A stretch of DNA of 64,000 nucleotides from Pseudomonas guariconensis (GCF_024127895.1 NZ_JAMYBK010000002.1:186001-250000); one strand, 5' to 3'. Shown: positions 41,877-53,218, counted from the first letter of the stretch. Notes: a model not told the origin generated them from the sequence alone. Numbers and translations are program-made.

Positions 41877-42545
41877 TCAGTGCTCCCGGTCATGCTGGTT
41901 GACCCGCGCTTCCATGCGGTTCTGGAAGTGCGCGAGGATGCTGCACAGTATCCAGTAGATAACGGCCACGGCCAGGTACATGGTGAAGACCTCGAAGGTC
42001 CGCGCGGTGATCAGTTGGGCCTGGCGGAACAGCTCCGGTACCTGGATGGTCGCCGCCAGGGCGGTGTCCTTGACCAGGGAGATGAAGCTGTTGCCCAGCG
42101 GCGGCAGGGCGGTGCGCATGGCCTGTGGCAGGATCGCCCGGCGCATGGCCTGGGTGCGGGTCATGCCGATACTGGCGGCGGCCTCCCACTGGCCACGGTC
42201 GATCGAGGAAATCGCCGCGCGCAGGATCTCGCAGATGTACGCCGCCATGTTCAGCGACAGGCCGATCAGCGACGCCGGTATCGGGTCGAGTTCGATACCG
42301 ATCTGCGGCATGCCGAAGTAGATCACGAACAGTTGCACCAGCAACGGCGTGCCGCGGAAGAACGACACGTACACCCGGGCCAGCCAGTCCAGCGGCAGGA
42401 TCTTCGACAGGCGCATCAGCGCCAGGGCAAAGCCCAGGATCAGGCCGAAGAACATGCCGCCGACGCTGAGGACGACCGTGTAGCCAGCGCCCTTGAGCAG
42501 GAAGGGCGTGGAGTCGAGGACGAGTTGCAGGCTTTCGGCGATCAT
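41877..42545 (-). CDS. tcyL: L-cystine-type ABC permease
   Basis: A 222-residue inner-membrane permease of the His/Glu/Gln/Arg/cystine family with about five transmembrane segments. The EAA-type loop reads E-A-A-A-S-I-G-M-T-R-T-Q-A-M-R-R-A-I-L-P-Q-A-M-R. It matches TcyL (YecS). Its start overlaps the stop of the binding-protein gene by four bases. Confidence 0.87.
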   Translation of the reverse strand: MIAESLQLVLDSTPFLLKGAGYTVVLSVGGMFFGLILGFALALMRLSKILPLDWLARVYVSFFRGTPLLVQLFVIYFGMPQIGIELDPIPASLIGLSLNMAAYICEILRAAISSIDRGQWEAAASIGMTRTQAMRRAILPQAMRTALPPLGNSFISLVKDTALAATIQVPELFRQAQLITARTFEVFTMYLAVAVIYWILCSILAHFQNRMEARVNQHDREH

Positions 42546-43336
42546 TGAGTGACGTCGGCACCGAAGTATTTCTCGGACAACTTGGCCAGGGTGCCGTCAG
42601 CCTTGAGCTTGTCCAGTGCCTTGTTGATCGCCTCGAGCAGCTCCGGCTCGCCCTTGCGCAGGGCCACGCCCGATTCCAGGCGCGAGAACGCCTCGCCGGC
42701 GAGCTGGGTGTCCTTGGCCTTCTGGGCGTATTCCAGGGCGGCCAGGCGGTCGATCAGGATGGCGTCGATGCGGCCGTTGCGCAGGTCGGCGAACTTGCTC
42801 GGGTCGTCCTCGTAGGTGCGCACGTCGGCCTGTGGCACGTCCTGCTTCACCCATTGCTCGTAGTTGGTGCCCAGGCCCACGCCAACCTTCTTGCCGGCCA
42901 GGTCGGCGGCCTTGTGGATATTCAATTGCTCGGCCTTCTTCTTCAGCACCAGGGCCTGGATGCCGGAGATGGTGTAGGGCTCGGAGAAGTCGTATTTCTT
43001 CTTGCGCTCCTCGGAGATGGTCACCTGGTTGACCACCACGTCCAGGCGCTTGGATTCCAACGCCGCGAGGATACCGTCCCACTTGGTCGGCTGGATCCTG
43101 GCCTTGACCCCCAGCTCCTTGGCCAGCAGCTCGGACAACTCCACCTCGAAACCGGCCAGCTTGCCGTTCTCGTCGACGAAGCTGAACGGCGGGTAGGTGC
43201 CCTCCAGGCCGATGCTGATGCTGCCTTTTTCCTGGATGGTCTTGAGTTGCTCGCCGGCGAAGGCCTGGTTGAACAGGCCGGTGCCCAGCAGGATGGCCAG
43301 GCTGGCGGTGAGAAGCGGTTTGGCGAATGTCGACAT
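42542..43336 (-). CDS. tcyJ: Cystine-binding periplasmic protein
   Basis: A 264-residue solute-binding protein of family 3. A signal peptide ends at about residue 27 (N-Q-A-F-A). The ligand-pocket stretches G-T-Y-P-P-F-S-F and D-V-V-V-N-Q-V-T-I, and overall similarity to E. coli FliY/TcyJ, point to cystine or a close analogue. It is the first gene of the tcyJ-L-N unit and is divergent from the serine acetyltransferase gene. Confidence 0.87.
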   Translation of the reverse strand: MSTFAKPLLTASLAILLGTGLFNQAFAGEQLKTIQEKGSISIGLEGTYPPFSFVDENGKLAGFEVELSELLAKELGVKARIQPTKWDGILAALESKRLDVVVNQVTISEERKKKYDFSEPYTISGIQALVLKKKAEQLNIHKAADLAGKKVGVGLGTNYEQWVKQDVPQADVRTYEDDPSKFADLRNGRIDAILIDRLAALEYAQKAKDTQLAGEAFSRLESGVALRKGEPELLEAINKALDKLKADGTLAKLSEKYFGADVTQ

Positions 43337-43623
43337 GTGTGGGCCCCGCGCTTGTTGTGGAAAGTAGTGGGTGGCGACTATAGGGGTGGGCTATATAGGT
43401 CTTGAAATAATAAAAATTTATTTTGTTATTTCTTTTATTTCTTTATCGAGAGGTTCGACAGCATTGAGGGTAGGTCAGGAATGCCTGGTCTGTCAGCGCT
43501 GCTTATGCCCGACTTAGCGCAGGATGGAATAAAGCGTTGTTTTTTCCAAGGGACGGATTTGCCGTAGAGTGGATCGTACCGGCGCAGCCATTACCAAGAA
43601 AACCGCCGGGTCAGGAGAATACC
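43337..43623. promoter_or_regulatory. Divergent tcyJ/epsC promoter region
   Basis: A 287-base gap between divergent genes. Bases 43400-43445 are almost all A and T (AAATAATAAAAATTTATTTT and a TTTCTTTTATTTCTTTAT run), next to CTATATAGG at 43391-43399. This is the most AT-rich spot nearby and probably carries the tcy promoter and sulfur-regulator sites. Confidence 0.5.
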
Positions 43624-44556
43624 GTGAGCGAACATCCATCGACTGGGCATTGGCAACTGCAGGGTATCGTCAGCGGCTTGCGCAGCGCCCGTGAGCAATG
43701 GCGTAGCCGCAACGGCCGCAGCAGCGGCGAGCAAGGCGGGCGGGAATTGCCTTCGCGCGAGGCCATGCGGCAGATCCTCGAGCAGTTGTGCGGGGCGCTG
43801 TTTCCCATGCGTCTGGGGCCGGTGGACCTGCGTGAGGAAAGCGAGGACTTCTATGTCGGCCATACCCTGGATGCCGCCCTCACGGCGTTGCTGGCCCAGG
43901 CCCGTCTGGAGCTGCGCTACGCGGCGCGCCACGGCAAGGCCGAGATCGTCGACGTGGATGCCCATGCCCTGCGCCTGATCCAGGACTTCGCCGCCGCCCT
44001 GCCGGGCCTGCGCGTGCTGCTCGACACCGATGTACTGGCCGCCTACCAGGGCGACCCGGCGGCGCGCAGCGTCGACGAGGTCTTGCTGTGCTACCCGGGC
44101 ATCCTGGCGGTCATCCACCACCGCCTGGCCCACCACCTGTACCAGGCCGGCTTGCCGCTGCTGGCGCGGATCAGTTCGGAGCTGGCCCACTCGGCCACCG
44201 GTATCGACATCCACCCCGGTGCGCAGATCGGCTCGAGCTTCTTCATCGACCATGGCACGGGCGTGGTGATCGGCGAGACCGCGATCATCGGTGAACGGGT
44301 ACGCATCTACCAGGCGGTGACCCTGGGCGCCAAGCGCTTCCCGGCCGACGAGACCGGCATGCTGCACAAGGGCGAGCCGCGCCACCCGATCGTCGAGGAC
44401 GATGTGGTGATCTATGCCGGGGCGACCATCCTTGGGCGGATCACCATCGGCAAGGGCTCGACCATCGGCGGCAACGTCTGGCTGACCCGCAGCGTTCCGC
44501 CGGAGAGCAACATCACCCAGGCGAACCTGCAGCTGGAATGCGAGGGGCAGAAGTAG
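43624..44556 (+). CDS. epsC: Serine O-acetyltransferase EpsC
   Basis: A 310-residue serine acetyltransferase making O-acetylserine for cysteine synthesis. A helical N-terminal part (about 1-190) precedes a left-handed hexapeptide beta-helix. The catalytic segment F-I-D-H-G-T-G-V-V-I-G-E-T holds the active His, and A-K-R-F-P and R-H-P-I-V follow. The longer type is called EpsC. GTG 43624 has a CAGGAG site seven to twelve bases upstream and is chosen over the frame's earlier ATG. Position opposite the cystine importer links both to cysteine supply. Confidence 0.85.
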   Translation: MSEHPSTGHWQLQGIVSGLRSAREQWRSRNGRSSGEQGGRELPSREAMRQILEQLCGALFPMRLGPVDLREESEDFYVGHTLDAALTALLAQARLELRYAARHGKAEIVDVDAHALRLIQDFAAALPGLRVLLDTDVLAAYQGDPAARSVDEVLLCYPGILAVIHHRLAHHLYQAGLPLLARISSELAHSATGIDIHPGAQIGSSFFIDHGTGVVIGETAIIGERVRIYQAVTLGAKRFPADETGMLHKGEPRHPIVEDDVVIYAGATILGRITIGKGSTIGGNVWLTRSVPPESNITQANLQLECEGQK

Positions 44557-44589
44557 GCCTGGCGCTTGGGATGACGGGGGCAGTCCATT

Positions 44590-44632
44590 CTGTGGGAGCC
44601 GGCTTGCCGGCGATGGGGCGCGAAGCGGCCCC
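44590..44632. repeat. P. putida REP element
   Basis: CTGTGGGAGCCGGCTTGCCG and the following GCGATGGGGCGC, then CGAAGCGGCCCC. This matches the second copy at 7040-7082 for its first 27 bases. It lies 34 bases after the serine acetyltransferase gene, a common place for these elements. Confidence 0.85.
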
Positions 44633-44705
44633 AACTACCCGCGCCGTGAAAGGTTCGATGGTCGGCCGAACCGCGACCCCGGGTCGCATTGAACGCCGAT
44701 CCATG

Positions 44706-44733
44706 TTTAACTTGAACGCTTGTTCAAATTAAA
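44706..44733. promoter_or_regulatory. 28-bp interrupted palindrome upstream of BCCT gene
   Basis: TTGAAC (44712-44717) and GTTCAA (44722-44727) flank GCTT, and outer arms TTTAA/TTAAA extend the symmetry with one mismatch. It lies about 92 bases before the transporter start. TetR-family choline regulators (BetI) bind TTGAAC-type inverted repeats, so a BetI-like operator is plausible. Confidence 0.45.
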
Positions 44734-44824
44734 CGCTGGTCCATTGCCGGTGTTCAACAGGAGGATTCCCTTTGCTGAACCCGTTCAATCCGAACCTTAC
44801 GTCCTTCGACGAGGTGCACGTTCA

Positions 44825-46828
44825 ATGACTGCACCGACGCCATCCCTTGCCAACGGCAAGATCCGCATGAACCCGCCGGTGTTCTATTTCGCGGCAAGCT
44901 TCATCCTCATCTTCGGCCTGGTGGTCATCGCCAACCCGCAGGCGGCGGGCAAGTGGTTGCTGGCGGCACAGAACTGGGCGGCCAACACGGTCGGCTGGTA
45001 CTACATGCTGGCCATGACCCTGTACCTGGTCTTCGTGGTGGTCACCGCCTTGTCTGGCTACGGCAAGATCAAGCTCGGTGCCGACCACGACGAACCCGAG
45101 TTCAGCTACCTGTCCTGGGCCGGCATGCTGTTCGCCGCCGGCATCAGCATCACCCTGTTCTTCTTCTGCGTCTCCGAACCCCTGACCCACATGCTCCAGC
45201 CCCCCCAGGGCGAGGCAGGTACGGTGGAGGCCGGGCGCCAGGCGATGCAGTTGCTGTTCCTGCACTGGGGCCTGCATGGTTGGGGTGTGTTCGCCTTCGT
45301 CGGCATGGCCCTGGCCTATTTCGCCTACCGCCACAACCTGCCGCTGGCGCTGCGCTCGGCGCTGTACCCGTTGATCGGCAAGCGCATCAACGGGCCGATC
45401 GGCTACGCGGTGGACGGCTTCGGCATCATCGCCACGGTGTTCGGCCTGGGCGCCGACATGGGCTTTGGCGTGCTGCACCTGAACGCAGGCCTGGACTACC
45501 TGTTCGGCATCGACCACAGCCAGTGGGTGCAGGTGATCCTCATCGTGCTGATGATGGGCGCGGCCGTCGCCGTGGCGGTCGCCGGGGTGGAGAAGGGCGT
45601 GCGGGTGATGAGCGACATCAACTTGTTCCTGGCCTGCGCTCTGCTGTTGTTCGTGCTGTTCGCCGGACCTACCCAGCACCTGTTCAACACCCTGATCCAG
45701 AACCTGGGCGACTACCTTGGCGCCTTGCCGCGCAAGAGCTTCGATGTCTATGCCTACGGCGAGAACCGAGACTGGCTGGGCGGCTGGACGGTGTTCTACT
45801 GGGCCTGGTGGATCGCCTGGGCGCCCTTCGTCGGGCTGTTCATCGCACGGATTTCCCGGGGCCGCACGATCCGTGAGTTCGTCTTCGGCGTGCTGCTGAT
45901 CCCGCTGGGGTTCACCCTGGCGTGGATGTCGATCTTCGGCAACAGCGCCATCAATCAGGTGCTCGAACACGGCATGACCGCGCTGGCCCAGTCGGCCTTG
46001 GACAACCCGCCCATGAGCCTGTACCTGCTGCTGGAAACCTACCCGTGGAGCAAGACGGTGATCGCGGTGACGGTGTTCATCAGCTTCGTGTTCTTCGTCA
46101 CCTCGGCCGACTCCGGCACCGTGGTGCTCTCGACCCTGTCGGCCAAGGGCGGCAACGCCGACGAAGACGGGCCGAACTGGCTGCGCATCTTCTGGGGGGC
46201 GATGACCGCATTGGTCACCAGTGGGCTGCTGTTCGCCGGCAGCATCGACTCGCTCAAGTCCGCGGTGGTGCTGACCTCGCTGCCGTTCTCGCTGATCCTG
46301 CTGTGCATGATGTGGGGGTTGCACAAGGCGTTCTACCTGGAGTCCCAGCGGCAGATCGCGCAGATGCATTCGCTGGCACCGTTCGCCCAGTCACGCCGTG
46401 GTCGCGGCGGCTGGCGCCAGCGCCTGAGCCAGGCGGTGCACTTCCCATCGCGGGACGAGGTGTATCGCTTCATGGATGACGTGGTGCGCCCGGCCATCGC
46501 CGAGGTGACCGAGGTGTTCGAGCAGAAGGGGCTGGCGTTGATCACCCAGGACGATCCGAGCCATGACAACGTCAGCCTGAAGATCGGCCATGGCGAGGAA
46601 CAGCCGTTCATCTACCAGGTGCAGATGCGCGGGTACTTCACCCCATCGTTCGCCCTCGGTGGGCTGGGGACCCAAGAGTTGAGGAATCGCCGTTACTACC
46701 GCGCCGAGGTGCATCTGTCCGAGGGCAGCCAGAACTACGACCTGGTGGGCTACAGCAAGGAGCAGATCATCAACGACATCCTCGACCAGTACGAGCGGCA
46801 CATGCAGTTCCTGCACCTGGTCCGGTAG
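44825..46828 (+). CDS. betT: BCCT-family choline/betaine transporter, BetT-like
   Basis: A 667-residue inner-membrane carrier with 12 transmembrane segments. The BCCT signature region is visible in F-Y-W-A-W-W-I-A-W-A-P-F-V-G-L-F-I-A-R-I-S-R-G-R-T. A C-terminal cytoplasmic extension of about 140 residues follows TM12, as in BetT-type choline carriers where this tail senses osmolarity. ATG 44825 follows a weak GAGG site. It may import choline, betaine or choline-O-sulfate; in this sulfur region the last is tempting but unproved. Confidence 0.8.
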   Translation: MTAPTPSLANGKIRMNPPVFYFAASFILIFGLVVIANPQAAGKWLLAAQNWAANTVGWYYMLAMTLYLVFVVVTALSGYGKIKLGADHDEPEFSYLSWAGMLFAAGISITLFFFCVSEPLTHMLQPPQGEAGTVEAGRQAMQLLFLHWGLHGWGVFAFVGMALAYFAYRHNLPLALRSALYPLIGKRINGPIGYAVDGFGIIATVFGLGADMGFGVLHLNAGLDYLFGIDHSQWVQVILIVLMMGAAVAVAVAGVEKGVRVMSDINLFLACALLLFVLFAGPTQHLFNTLIQNLGDYLGALPRKSFDVYAYGENRDWLGGWTVFYWAWWIAWAPFVGLFIARISRGRTIREFVFGVLLIPLGFTLAWMSIFGNSAINQVLEHGMTALAQSALDNPPMSLYLLLETYPWSKTVIAVTVFISFVFFVTSADSGTVVLSTLSAKGGNADEDGPNWLRIFWGAMTALVTSGLLFAGSIDSLKSAVVLTSLPFSLILLCMMWGLHKAFYLESQRQIAQMHSLAPFAQSRRGRGGWRQRLSQAVHFPSRDEVYRFMDDVVRPAIAEVTEVFEQKGLALITQDDPSHDNVSLKIGHGEEQPFIYQVQMRGYFTPSFALGGLGTQELRNRRYYRAEVHLSEGSQNYDLVGYSKEQIINDILDQYERHMQFLHLVR

Positions 46829-46834
46829 ATCGCT

Positions 46835-46853
46835 GGGGCCGCTTTGCGGCCCC
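46835..46853. terminator. Bidirectional terminator between betT and tauD
   Basis: GGGGCCGC (46835-46842), TTT, GCGGCCCC (46846-46853). It lies between convergent genes, 7 bases after one stop and 19 before the other, and repeats the stem seen at 19189. Confidence 0.6.
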
Positions 46854-46871
46854 TTCGCGACACGAGGCCCT

Positions 46872-48587
<1,716 letters not shown>

Positions 48588-48591
<4 letters not shown>

Positions 48592-49382
48592 GCGGACTCC
48601 TGCCGACGGGCGGCTTCGCGTTGGGAGAACACCCGCGCCAGTACGTGCTCGCGGGTCTCGATGAAGCGTGGGTGGGACTTGATCGCCCGCGCCGGCTCAC
48701 CGGCGGCGTAGCGCTGGCCGAAGTCCAGCTGCAGGCGCTCGACCACGCGCCCCGGGTTGGGCGCCAGCAACACCAGTTCGCTGGCGAGGAACACGGCTTC
48801 CTCGATGTCGTGGGTGATCAGGAACACCGGCTTGGCGGTGCGTTGCCAGACTTGCAGCAACAGCTCCTGCATCTGTTCGCGGGTGAAGGCGTCGAGGGCG
48901 CCGAAGGGTTCGTCCATCAACAGCACCCGAGGGTCGGCCGCCAGCGCTCGGGCCAGGCCCACGCGCTGTTTCTGGCCGCCGGAGAGTTGCCAGATGCGCC
49001 GCTCGCCGAAGCCGGCGAGGTCGACCAGGGCGAGCATTTCGCGGGCCTTGGCCTCGCGCTCGGCGCGGGGCACTCCAGCGAGTTCCAGGCCAAAGGCGAC
49101 GTTGCTCAGCACGTCCTGCCAGGGCAGCAAGGCGTCGTCCTGGAACACCACGCCGCGCTCGGCGCCCGGGCCCTGCACCGGCGCGCCATCGAGGGTGATG
49201 CGCCCACCGCTGGGGGCGACGAACCCGGCGATCAGGTTGAGCAGCGAGGTCTTGCCGCTGCCGGAGGGGCCCAGGGCTACCAGCAGTTGGCGGGGGCCGA
49301 GGTTCAGGTTGATATCGGCCAGCACCGGGGTGGTGGCGCCGGGGTACTGTGCGCTGATGCGCTCCAGTTCGAGCAAGGCCAT
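48588..49382 (-). CDS. tauB: Taurine ABC ATPase TauB
   Basis: A 264-residue ABC ATPase: Walker [10 protein letters not shown], signature L-S-G-G-Q-K-Q-R, Walker [13 protein letters not shown], switch I-T-H-D-I-E-E-A. It follows tauA by 13 bases and powers taurine uptake. Confidence 0.92.
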
Positions 49383-49395
49383 GGCAGGCTCCGGA

Positions 49396-50367
49396 TCAGT
49401 TGGGGAGGTATTGCGCGCTGACGTAGGGCGAGTAGTCCGGCAGTACCGCCTCGACCTTGCCTTGCTGCTTGAGGAAGGTGGCGGTGTCGGTCAGCGCCTG
49501 GGTGGTCGGTGCACCGAGCGCGCTGGCCTGGTCGGCGGCCAGGGGGTAGACGTTGCCCTGCAGCAGCACCGGGATATCGGCGGGCTTGGCGCCGGAAAGC
49601 TTGGCCAGCTTGGCGACGTTGTCCGGGTTGGCCAGCCAGGCCTGTGGGTCCTTGCCGTAGTCGGCGTAGGCGTCGAGGGTCACCTTGGCGAACGACTTGA
49701 CGATGTCCGGGTGCTTGGCGGCGAAGTCCTTGCGCACGATCCAGGCGTCGAAGGTCGGTGCGCCTTTCTCGGCCAGCTCGCCAGAGGTGATCAGCACCTT
49801 GCCGTTCTCCTTGGCCACGCCCAGGGCAGGGTCCCAGACGTAGGTGGCGTCGATGTCGCCACGTTTCCAGGCGGCGATGATCGCCGGTGGCGCCAGGTTG
49901 AGGATCTGCACCTTGGCCGGGTCGATGTTCCAGTTCTTCAGGGCGGCCAGCAGGCTGTAGTGGCCGGTGGAGACGAAGGGCACGGCGACTTTCTTGCCGA
50001 CCAGGTCCTGCGGCGTCTTGATGCCATCGCGGGCGACCAGGGCTTCGCCGGCGCCGATCTGCGTGGCGATCAGGAACGTTTCCACCGGCAGCTTGCGGGT
50101 GGCCGCGGCGGCCAGCGGGCTGGAGCCCAGGTAGCCGATCTGCACGTCGCCGGAGGCCACGGCGGTGATCACGTCGGCGCCGTTGTCGAACTTGCGCCAG
50201 TCGATGCTGGCCTGGCTGGCCTTTTCATAGGTGCCATCGACCTGGGCGACCTTGGCGGGGTCGACGGTGGTCTGGTAGGCCACCGTCAGGTCGGCTGCCT
50301 GGGCGAACCAGCTGGCGCCGGCCAGGGTCAGGGCGGCGAACAGGCGCAGCGGAGCGTGCGGGATCAT
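49396..50367 (-). CDS. tauA: Taurine-binding periplasmic protein TauA
   Basis: A 323-residue substrate-binding protein with a signal peptide ending near residue 24 (A-S-W-F-A-Q-A-A). The D-L-T-V-A-Y-Q-T-T start and [16 protein letters not shown] region match TauA. First gene of tauABCD. The sequence upstream (50400-50460) is AT-rich, as expected of a sulfur-starvation promoter. Confidence 0.92.
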   Translation of the reverse strand: MIPHAPLRLFAALTLAGASWFAQAADLTVAYQTTVDPAKVAQVDGTYEKASQASIDWRKFDNGADVITAVASGDVQIGYLGSSPLAAAATRKLPVETFLIATQIGAGEALVARDGIKTPQDLVGKKVAVPFVSTGHYSLLAALKNWNIDPAKVQILNLAPPAIIAAWKRGDIDATYVWDPALGVAKENGKVLITSGELAEKGAPTFDAWIVRKDFAAKHPDIVKSFAKVTLDAYADYGKDPQAWLANPDNVAKLAKLSGAKPADIPVLLQGNVYPLAADQASALGAPTTQALTDTATFLKQQGKVEAVLPDYSPYVSAQYLPN

Positions 50368-50877
50368 GGGAGGACTCCTCGTCAGGCAATCAGGGTGATG
50401 GATGGCGAGAGGCTAAATGATCTAAGAAATTAAAAATAAATAACTTTTTAGCATTAGCTTAGGAGCCAATCGCTTTAAGCCTGGGGCGGCAGGCTGACGG
50501 GACGTGATCTTGCGCAATGGCGAAACAAGAGAGGCCTGCTAGGCTTTCCGGGCTTTGCGGCAGGGTGATGACGGTTATAGGCAAACGTTTGCAAATAACC
50601 TAAAGGAATGGTAGCTGGGTGCCGATACAACTTTTGGTAGTAAAGGTTCCTAGATTATTCCTTAAAAATCTTAGTAATTCATAAAACAGTCATTTTGGAT
50701 TTATAGGATTGTCATTATCCTGTAGCGCAGGCGGCGTCTTAGACCAAAGTCGTGAAATGATTGGTAACGATTGACTTCACGGCCACTCTTTGGTGCTAAA
50801 TCGCCCATCCCGGGTGAGCGGGGCAGAAGATCCCGCCGCCAGAGACGCACAAGAATTAGAACGTAGAGGAGCAAAAC
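50368..50877. promoter_or_regulatory. 510-base divergent tauA/oprE regulatory region
   Basis: No gene is seen. The tauA side (50410-50460) has an A/T-rich block with TTAAAAATAAATAACTTTTT. The middle carries the 12-base palindrome at 50581-50592. The porin side has a second AT-rich stretch (50640-50725, TTCCTTAAAAATCTTAGTAA). A 510-base gap is long for this genome and suggests several regulators. Confidence 0.5.
50581..50592. promoter_or_regulatory. LacI/PurR-type operator-like palindrome
   Basis: GCAAACGTTTGC is a perfect palindrome with a central CG and equals the core of PurR-class LacI-family operators. It lies 214 bases before tauA and 286 before the porin gene. No LacI-type gene is in the window. 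Confidence 0.4.
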
Positions 50878-52209
50878 ATGTACAAGTCCAGCCTGGCCCT
50901 GGCCGTGGCACTGGGGGTTCTCGCCCAACAAGCAAGCGCAGCCGGTTTCATCGAGGACAGCAAGTTGTCCCTGAGCTCGCGCACCATGTACTTCAACGAC
51001 GACAACCGCGAAGGCGGTGCCGACCAGAAAGAAAGTGGCCAGGGCTTCAAGCTCGACTACCTGTCTGGCTTTACCGAAGGCACCGTAGGTTTTGGCGTTG
51101 ATGTTCAAGCGCTGTGGGGCATTCACCTGGATGGTGGCCGTGGTAGCCGTCCAGATGCCAACAACACGTTCTTCCCAAGTGACTCCGACGGTTCGGCCGT
51201 CCACAATTGGGCCCGCATCGGTGGTAACGCCAAGGCGCGCTTCTCGAAGACCGAGGCCCACTTCGGTAGCGCCCTGGCGCCGAACCTGCCGATCCTGGTC
51301 TCCAACGACGGTCGTCTGCTGCCGCAGACCTTCGAAGGTGGCACCATCACCTCGAAGGAAATCGACAACCTGACCATCAATGCCGGTCAGCTGACCCACG
51401 CCATGGGTCGTGCTTCGAGCAACCGTACCGGCCTGTCGGTCGCTGGCGCCTCGGCTGACAGCAACAAGTTCCGCTTCGGTGGCGTGGACTGGAAAGTCAC
51501 TCCAGACCTGACCCTGCAGTACTACTACTCGAACCTCGAAGACTTCTACAAACAGCACTTCCTGGGTGCGACCCACGTCTTCAAGATCTCCGACGACTCG
51601 TCGTTCAAGACCGACCTGCGCTACTTTGACAGCAGCAGCGACGGCAAGAACGGCGACGGCGGCGGCTACAACTTCAACAACAACGGTGGTTACGCCAAGA
51701 ACACCGGCGAGGTCGACAACAAGACCTGGTCTGCCATGTTCACCTATACCCTGGGTGGCCATGCGTTGATGGTCGGCCATCAGCAAGTCAGCGATGACGG
51801 CGGTTTCGTCTGGCTGAACCAAGGCAACGTCGAAGATGGCAACGGCAACCTGGAAGGCGCTGGCGGTGCCAGCTTCTACCTGTTCACCGATAGCATGATC
51901 AACCAGTTCGCACGTGCGGGTACCAACACCACCTTCGGTCAGTACAGCTATGACTTCGCCCGTGTCGGCGTACCTGGCCTGAAAGCGTCGGTCGCTTACC
52001 TGCGTGGTACCGACATCCGTAACGCTTCCGGCAACGGTACCTACCATGAGTGGGAACGCGATGCGCGGATCGACTACGTGATCCAGGAAGGTACCCTCAA
52101 GGGCCTGGGTGCCAGCCTGCGTCACGGCGTCTACCGTGGCGAGGGCGAAGCACCGGTCGACAAGGACCAGACCCGCTTCATCGTCAACTACACTTACAGC
52201 TTCATGTAA
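50878..52209 (+). CDS. oprE: OprD-family outer-membrane porin (OprE-like)
   Basis: A 443-residue porin with a signal peptide ending at about residue 22 (A-S-A-A-G). The body has alternating beta strands, an early S-R-T-M-Y-F-N-D-D-N-R segment and a final Y-T-Y-S-F-M ending in an aromatic, typical of OprD-family 18-strand barrels. I recall oprE between tau and lsfA in P. putida. GGAG lies about ten bases before the ATG. Codon use is that of a highly expressed gene. Substrate may be a small organic acid or sulfonate. Confidence 0.85.
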   Translation: MYKSSLALAVALGVLAQQASAAGFIEDSKLSLSSRTMYFNDDNREGGADQKESGQGFKLDYLSGFTEGTVGFGVDVQALWGIHLDGGRGSRPDANNTFFPSDSDGSAVHNWARIGGNAKARFSKTEAHFGSALAPNLPILVSNDGRLLPQTFEGGTITSKEIDNLTINAGQLTHAMGRASSNRTGLSVAGASADSNKFRFGGVDWKVTPDLTLQYYYSNLEDFYKQHFLGATHVFKISDDSSFKTDLRYFDSSSDGKNGDGGGYNFNNNGGYAKNTGEVDNKTWSAMFTYTLGGHALMVGHQQVSDDGGFVWLNQGNVEDGNGNLEGAGGASFYLFTDSMINQFARAGTNTTFGQYSYDFARVGVPGLKASVAYLRGTDIRNASGNGTYHEWERDARIDYVIQEGTLKGLGASLRHGVYRGEGEAPVDKDQTRFIVNYTYSFM

Positions 52210-52224
52210 GTCGTAGCTGCATAC

Positions 52225-52252
52225 AAAAGCCTCGCCTAGTGCGAGGCTTTTT
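52225..52252 (+). terminator. Rho-independent terminator after the porin gene
   Basis: AAAGCCTCGC (52226-52235) and GCGAGGCTTT (52241-52250) pair around CTAGT, followed by TTT. It is 16 bases past the stop. Confidence 0.93.
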
Positions 52253-52365
52253 TGTGATCGCGATTTTGTATGACATTTGGTTATAAACAAATCGATATTT
52301 ATTCTTTTTGTTTTGCATCGGATGCAGGCACATTGAACCCATAACGCAGACACAGGAGCCCCACC

Positions 52366-53004
52366 ATGAGCCTCAAACTCGGCGACATCGCCCCCGACTT
52401 CGAACAGGATTCCAGCGCAGGCAAGATCCGTTTCCACGAATGGCTGGGCGACAGCTGGGGCGTACTGTTCTCCCACCCGGCCGACTTCACCCCGGTGTGC
52501 ACCACCGAACTGGGCCTGACCGCCAAGCTCAAGGAAGACTTCGCCCAGCGCGGCGTCAAGGCCATCGCCCTGTCGGTGGACCCGGTCGAGTCGCATACCC
52601 GCTGGATCGATGACATCAACGAGACCCAGAACACCGTGGTCAACTTCCCGATCATCGCCGACGCCGACCGCAAGGTTTCCGACCTGTACGACCTGATCCA
52701 CCCCAATGCCAGCGACACCCTGACCGTACGTTCGCTGTTCGTCATCGACCCGAACAAGAAGGTGCGCCTGACGATCACCTACCCGGCCAGCACCGGGCGC
52801 AACTTCAACGAGATCCTGCGGGTGATCGACTCGTTGCAACTGACCGACAACCACAAGGTCGCCACGCCGGCCAACTGGCAGGATGGCGACGAGGTGGTGA
52901 TCGTGCCGTCGTTGAAGGACGAGGACGAGATCAAGCAGCGCTTCCCGAAAGGCTACCGGGCGGTGAAACCCTATCTGCGGCTGACTCCGCAACCCAATCG
53001 TTGA
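52366..53004 (+). CDS. lsfA: 1-Cys peroxiredoxin LsfA
   Basis: A 212-residue peroxiredoxin of the Prx6 group. The peroxidatic Cys is residue 45 in P-V-C-T-T-E-L-G, and it is the only Cys in the protein, so it is a true 1-Cys enzyme needing an external reductant. The C-terminal arm (about 165-212) serves dimerisation. LsfA is known in Pseudomonas as a protein induced in sulfur limitation; it reduces hydrogen peroxide or organic peroxides. AGGAG precedes the ATG. It is monocistronic between two terminators. Confidence 0.93.
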   Translation: MSLKLGDIAPDFEQDSSAGKIRFHEWLGDSWGVLFSHPADFTPVCTTELGLTAKLKEDFAQRGVKAIALSVDPVESHTRWIDDINETQNTVVNFPIIADADRKVSDLYDLIHPNASDTLTVRSLFVIDPNKKVRLTITYPASTGRNFNEILRVIDSLQLTDNHKVATPANWQDGDEVVIVPSLKDEDEIKQRFPKGYRAVKPYLRLTPQPNR

Positions 53005-53046
53005 GAATCCTTCGTTGCATTGCTCTTAGCCATAGCAGGGATCTTC

Positions 53047-53070
53047 GGGCCGTTTCGACGGCCCTTTTTT
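53047..53070 (+). terminator. Rho-independent terminator after lsfA
   Basis: GGGCCGT (53047-53053), TTCG, ACGGCCC (53058-53064) followed by six T residues. It is 42 bases beyond the lsfA stop. Confidence 0.94.
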
Positions 53071-53110
53071 ATGGGCGCAATCTTGTGGGTGAATCGGAGC
53101 GATGGTTCTT

Positions 53111-53129
53111 GGGGCCGCTCTGCGGCCCC
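53111..53129. repeat. Hairpin element, left copy flanking DUF3077 cassette
   Basis: GGGGCCGCTCTGCGGCCCC folds into an 8-bp stem with a TCT loop. The same 19 bases recur at 53803-53821, so the pair bounds the 53130-53802 segment. Confidence 0.7.
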
Positions 53130-53218
53130 ACATGCATTGCCCCAATTTGTCGGACATTTCCGATCCTGAAACGAATTGCTTCAGTTCATCGTAATTAGCG
53201 AACTATCCTACGTGCCTG

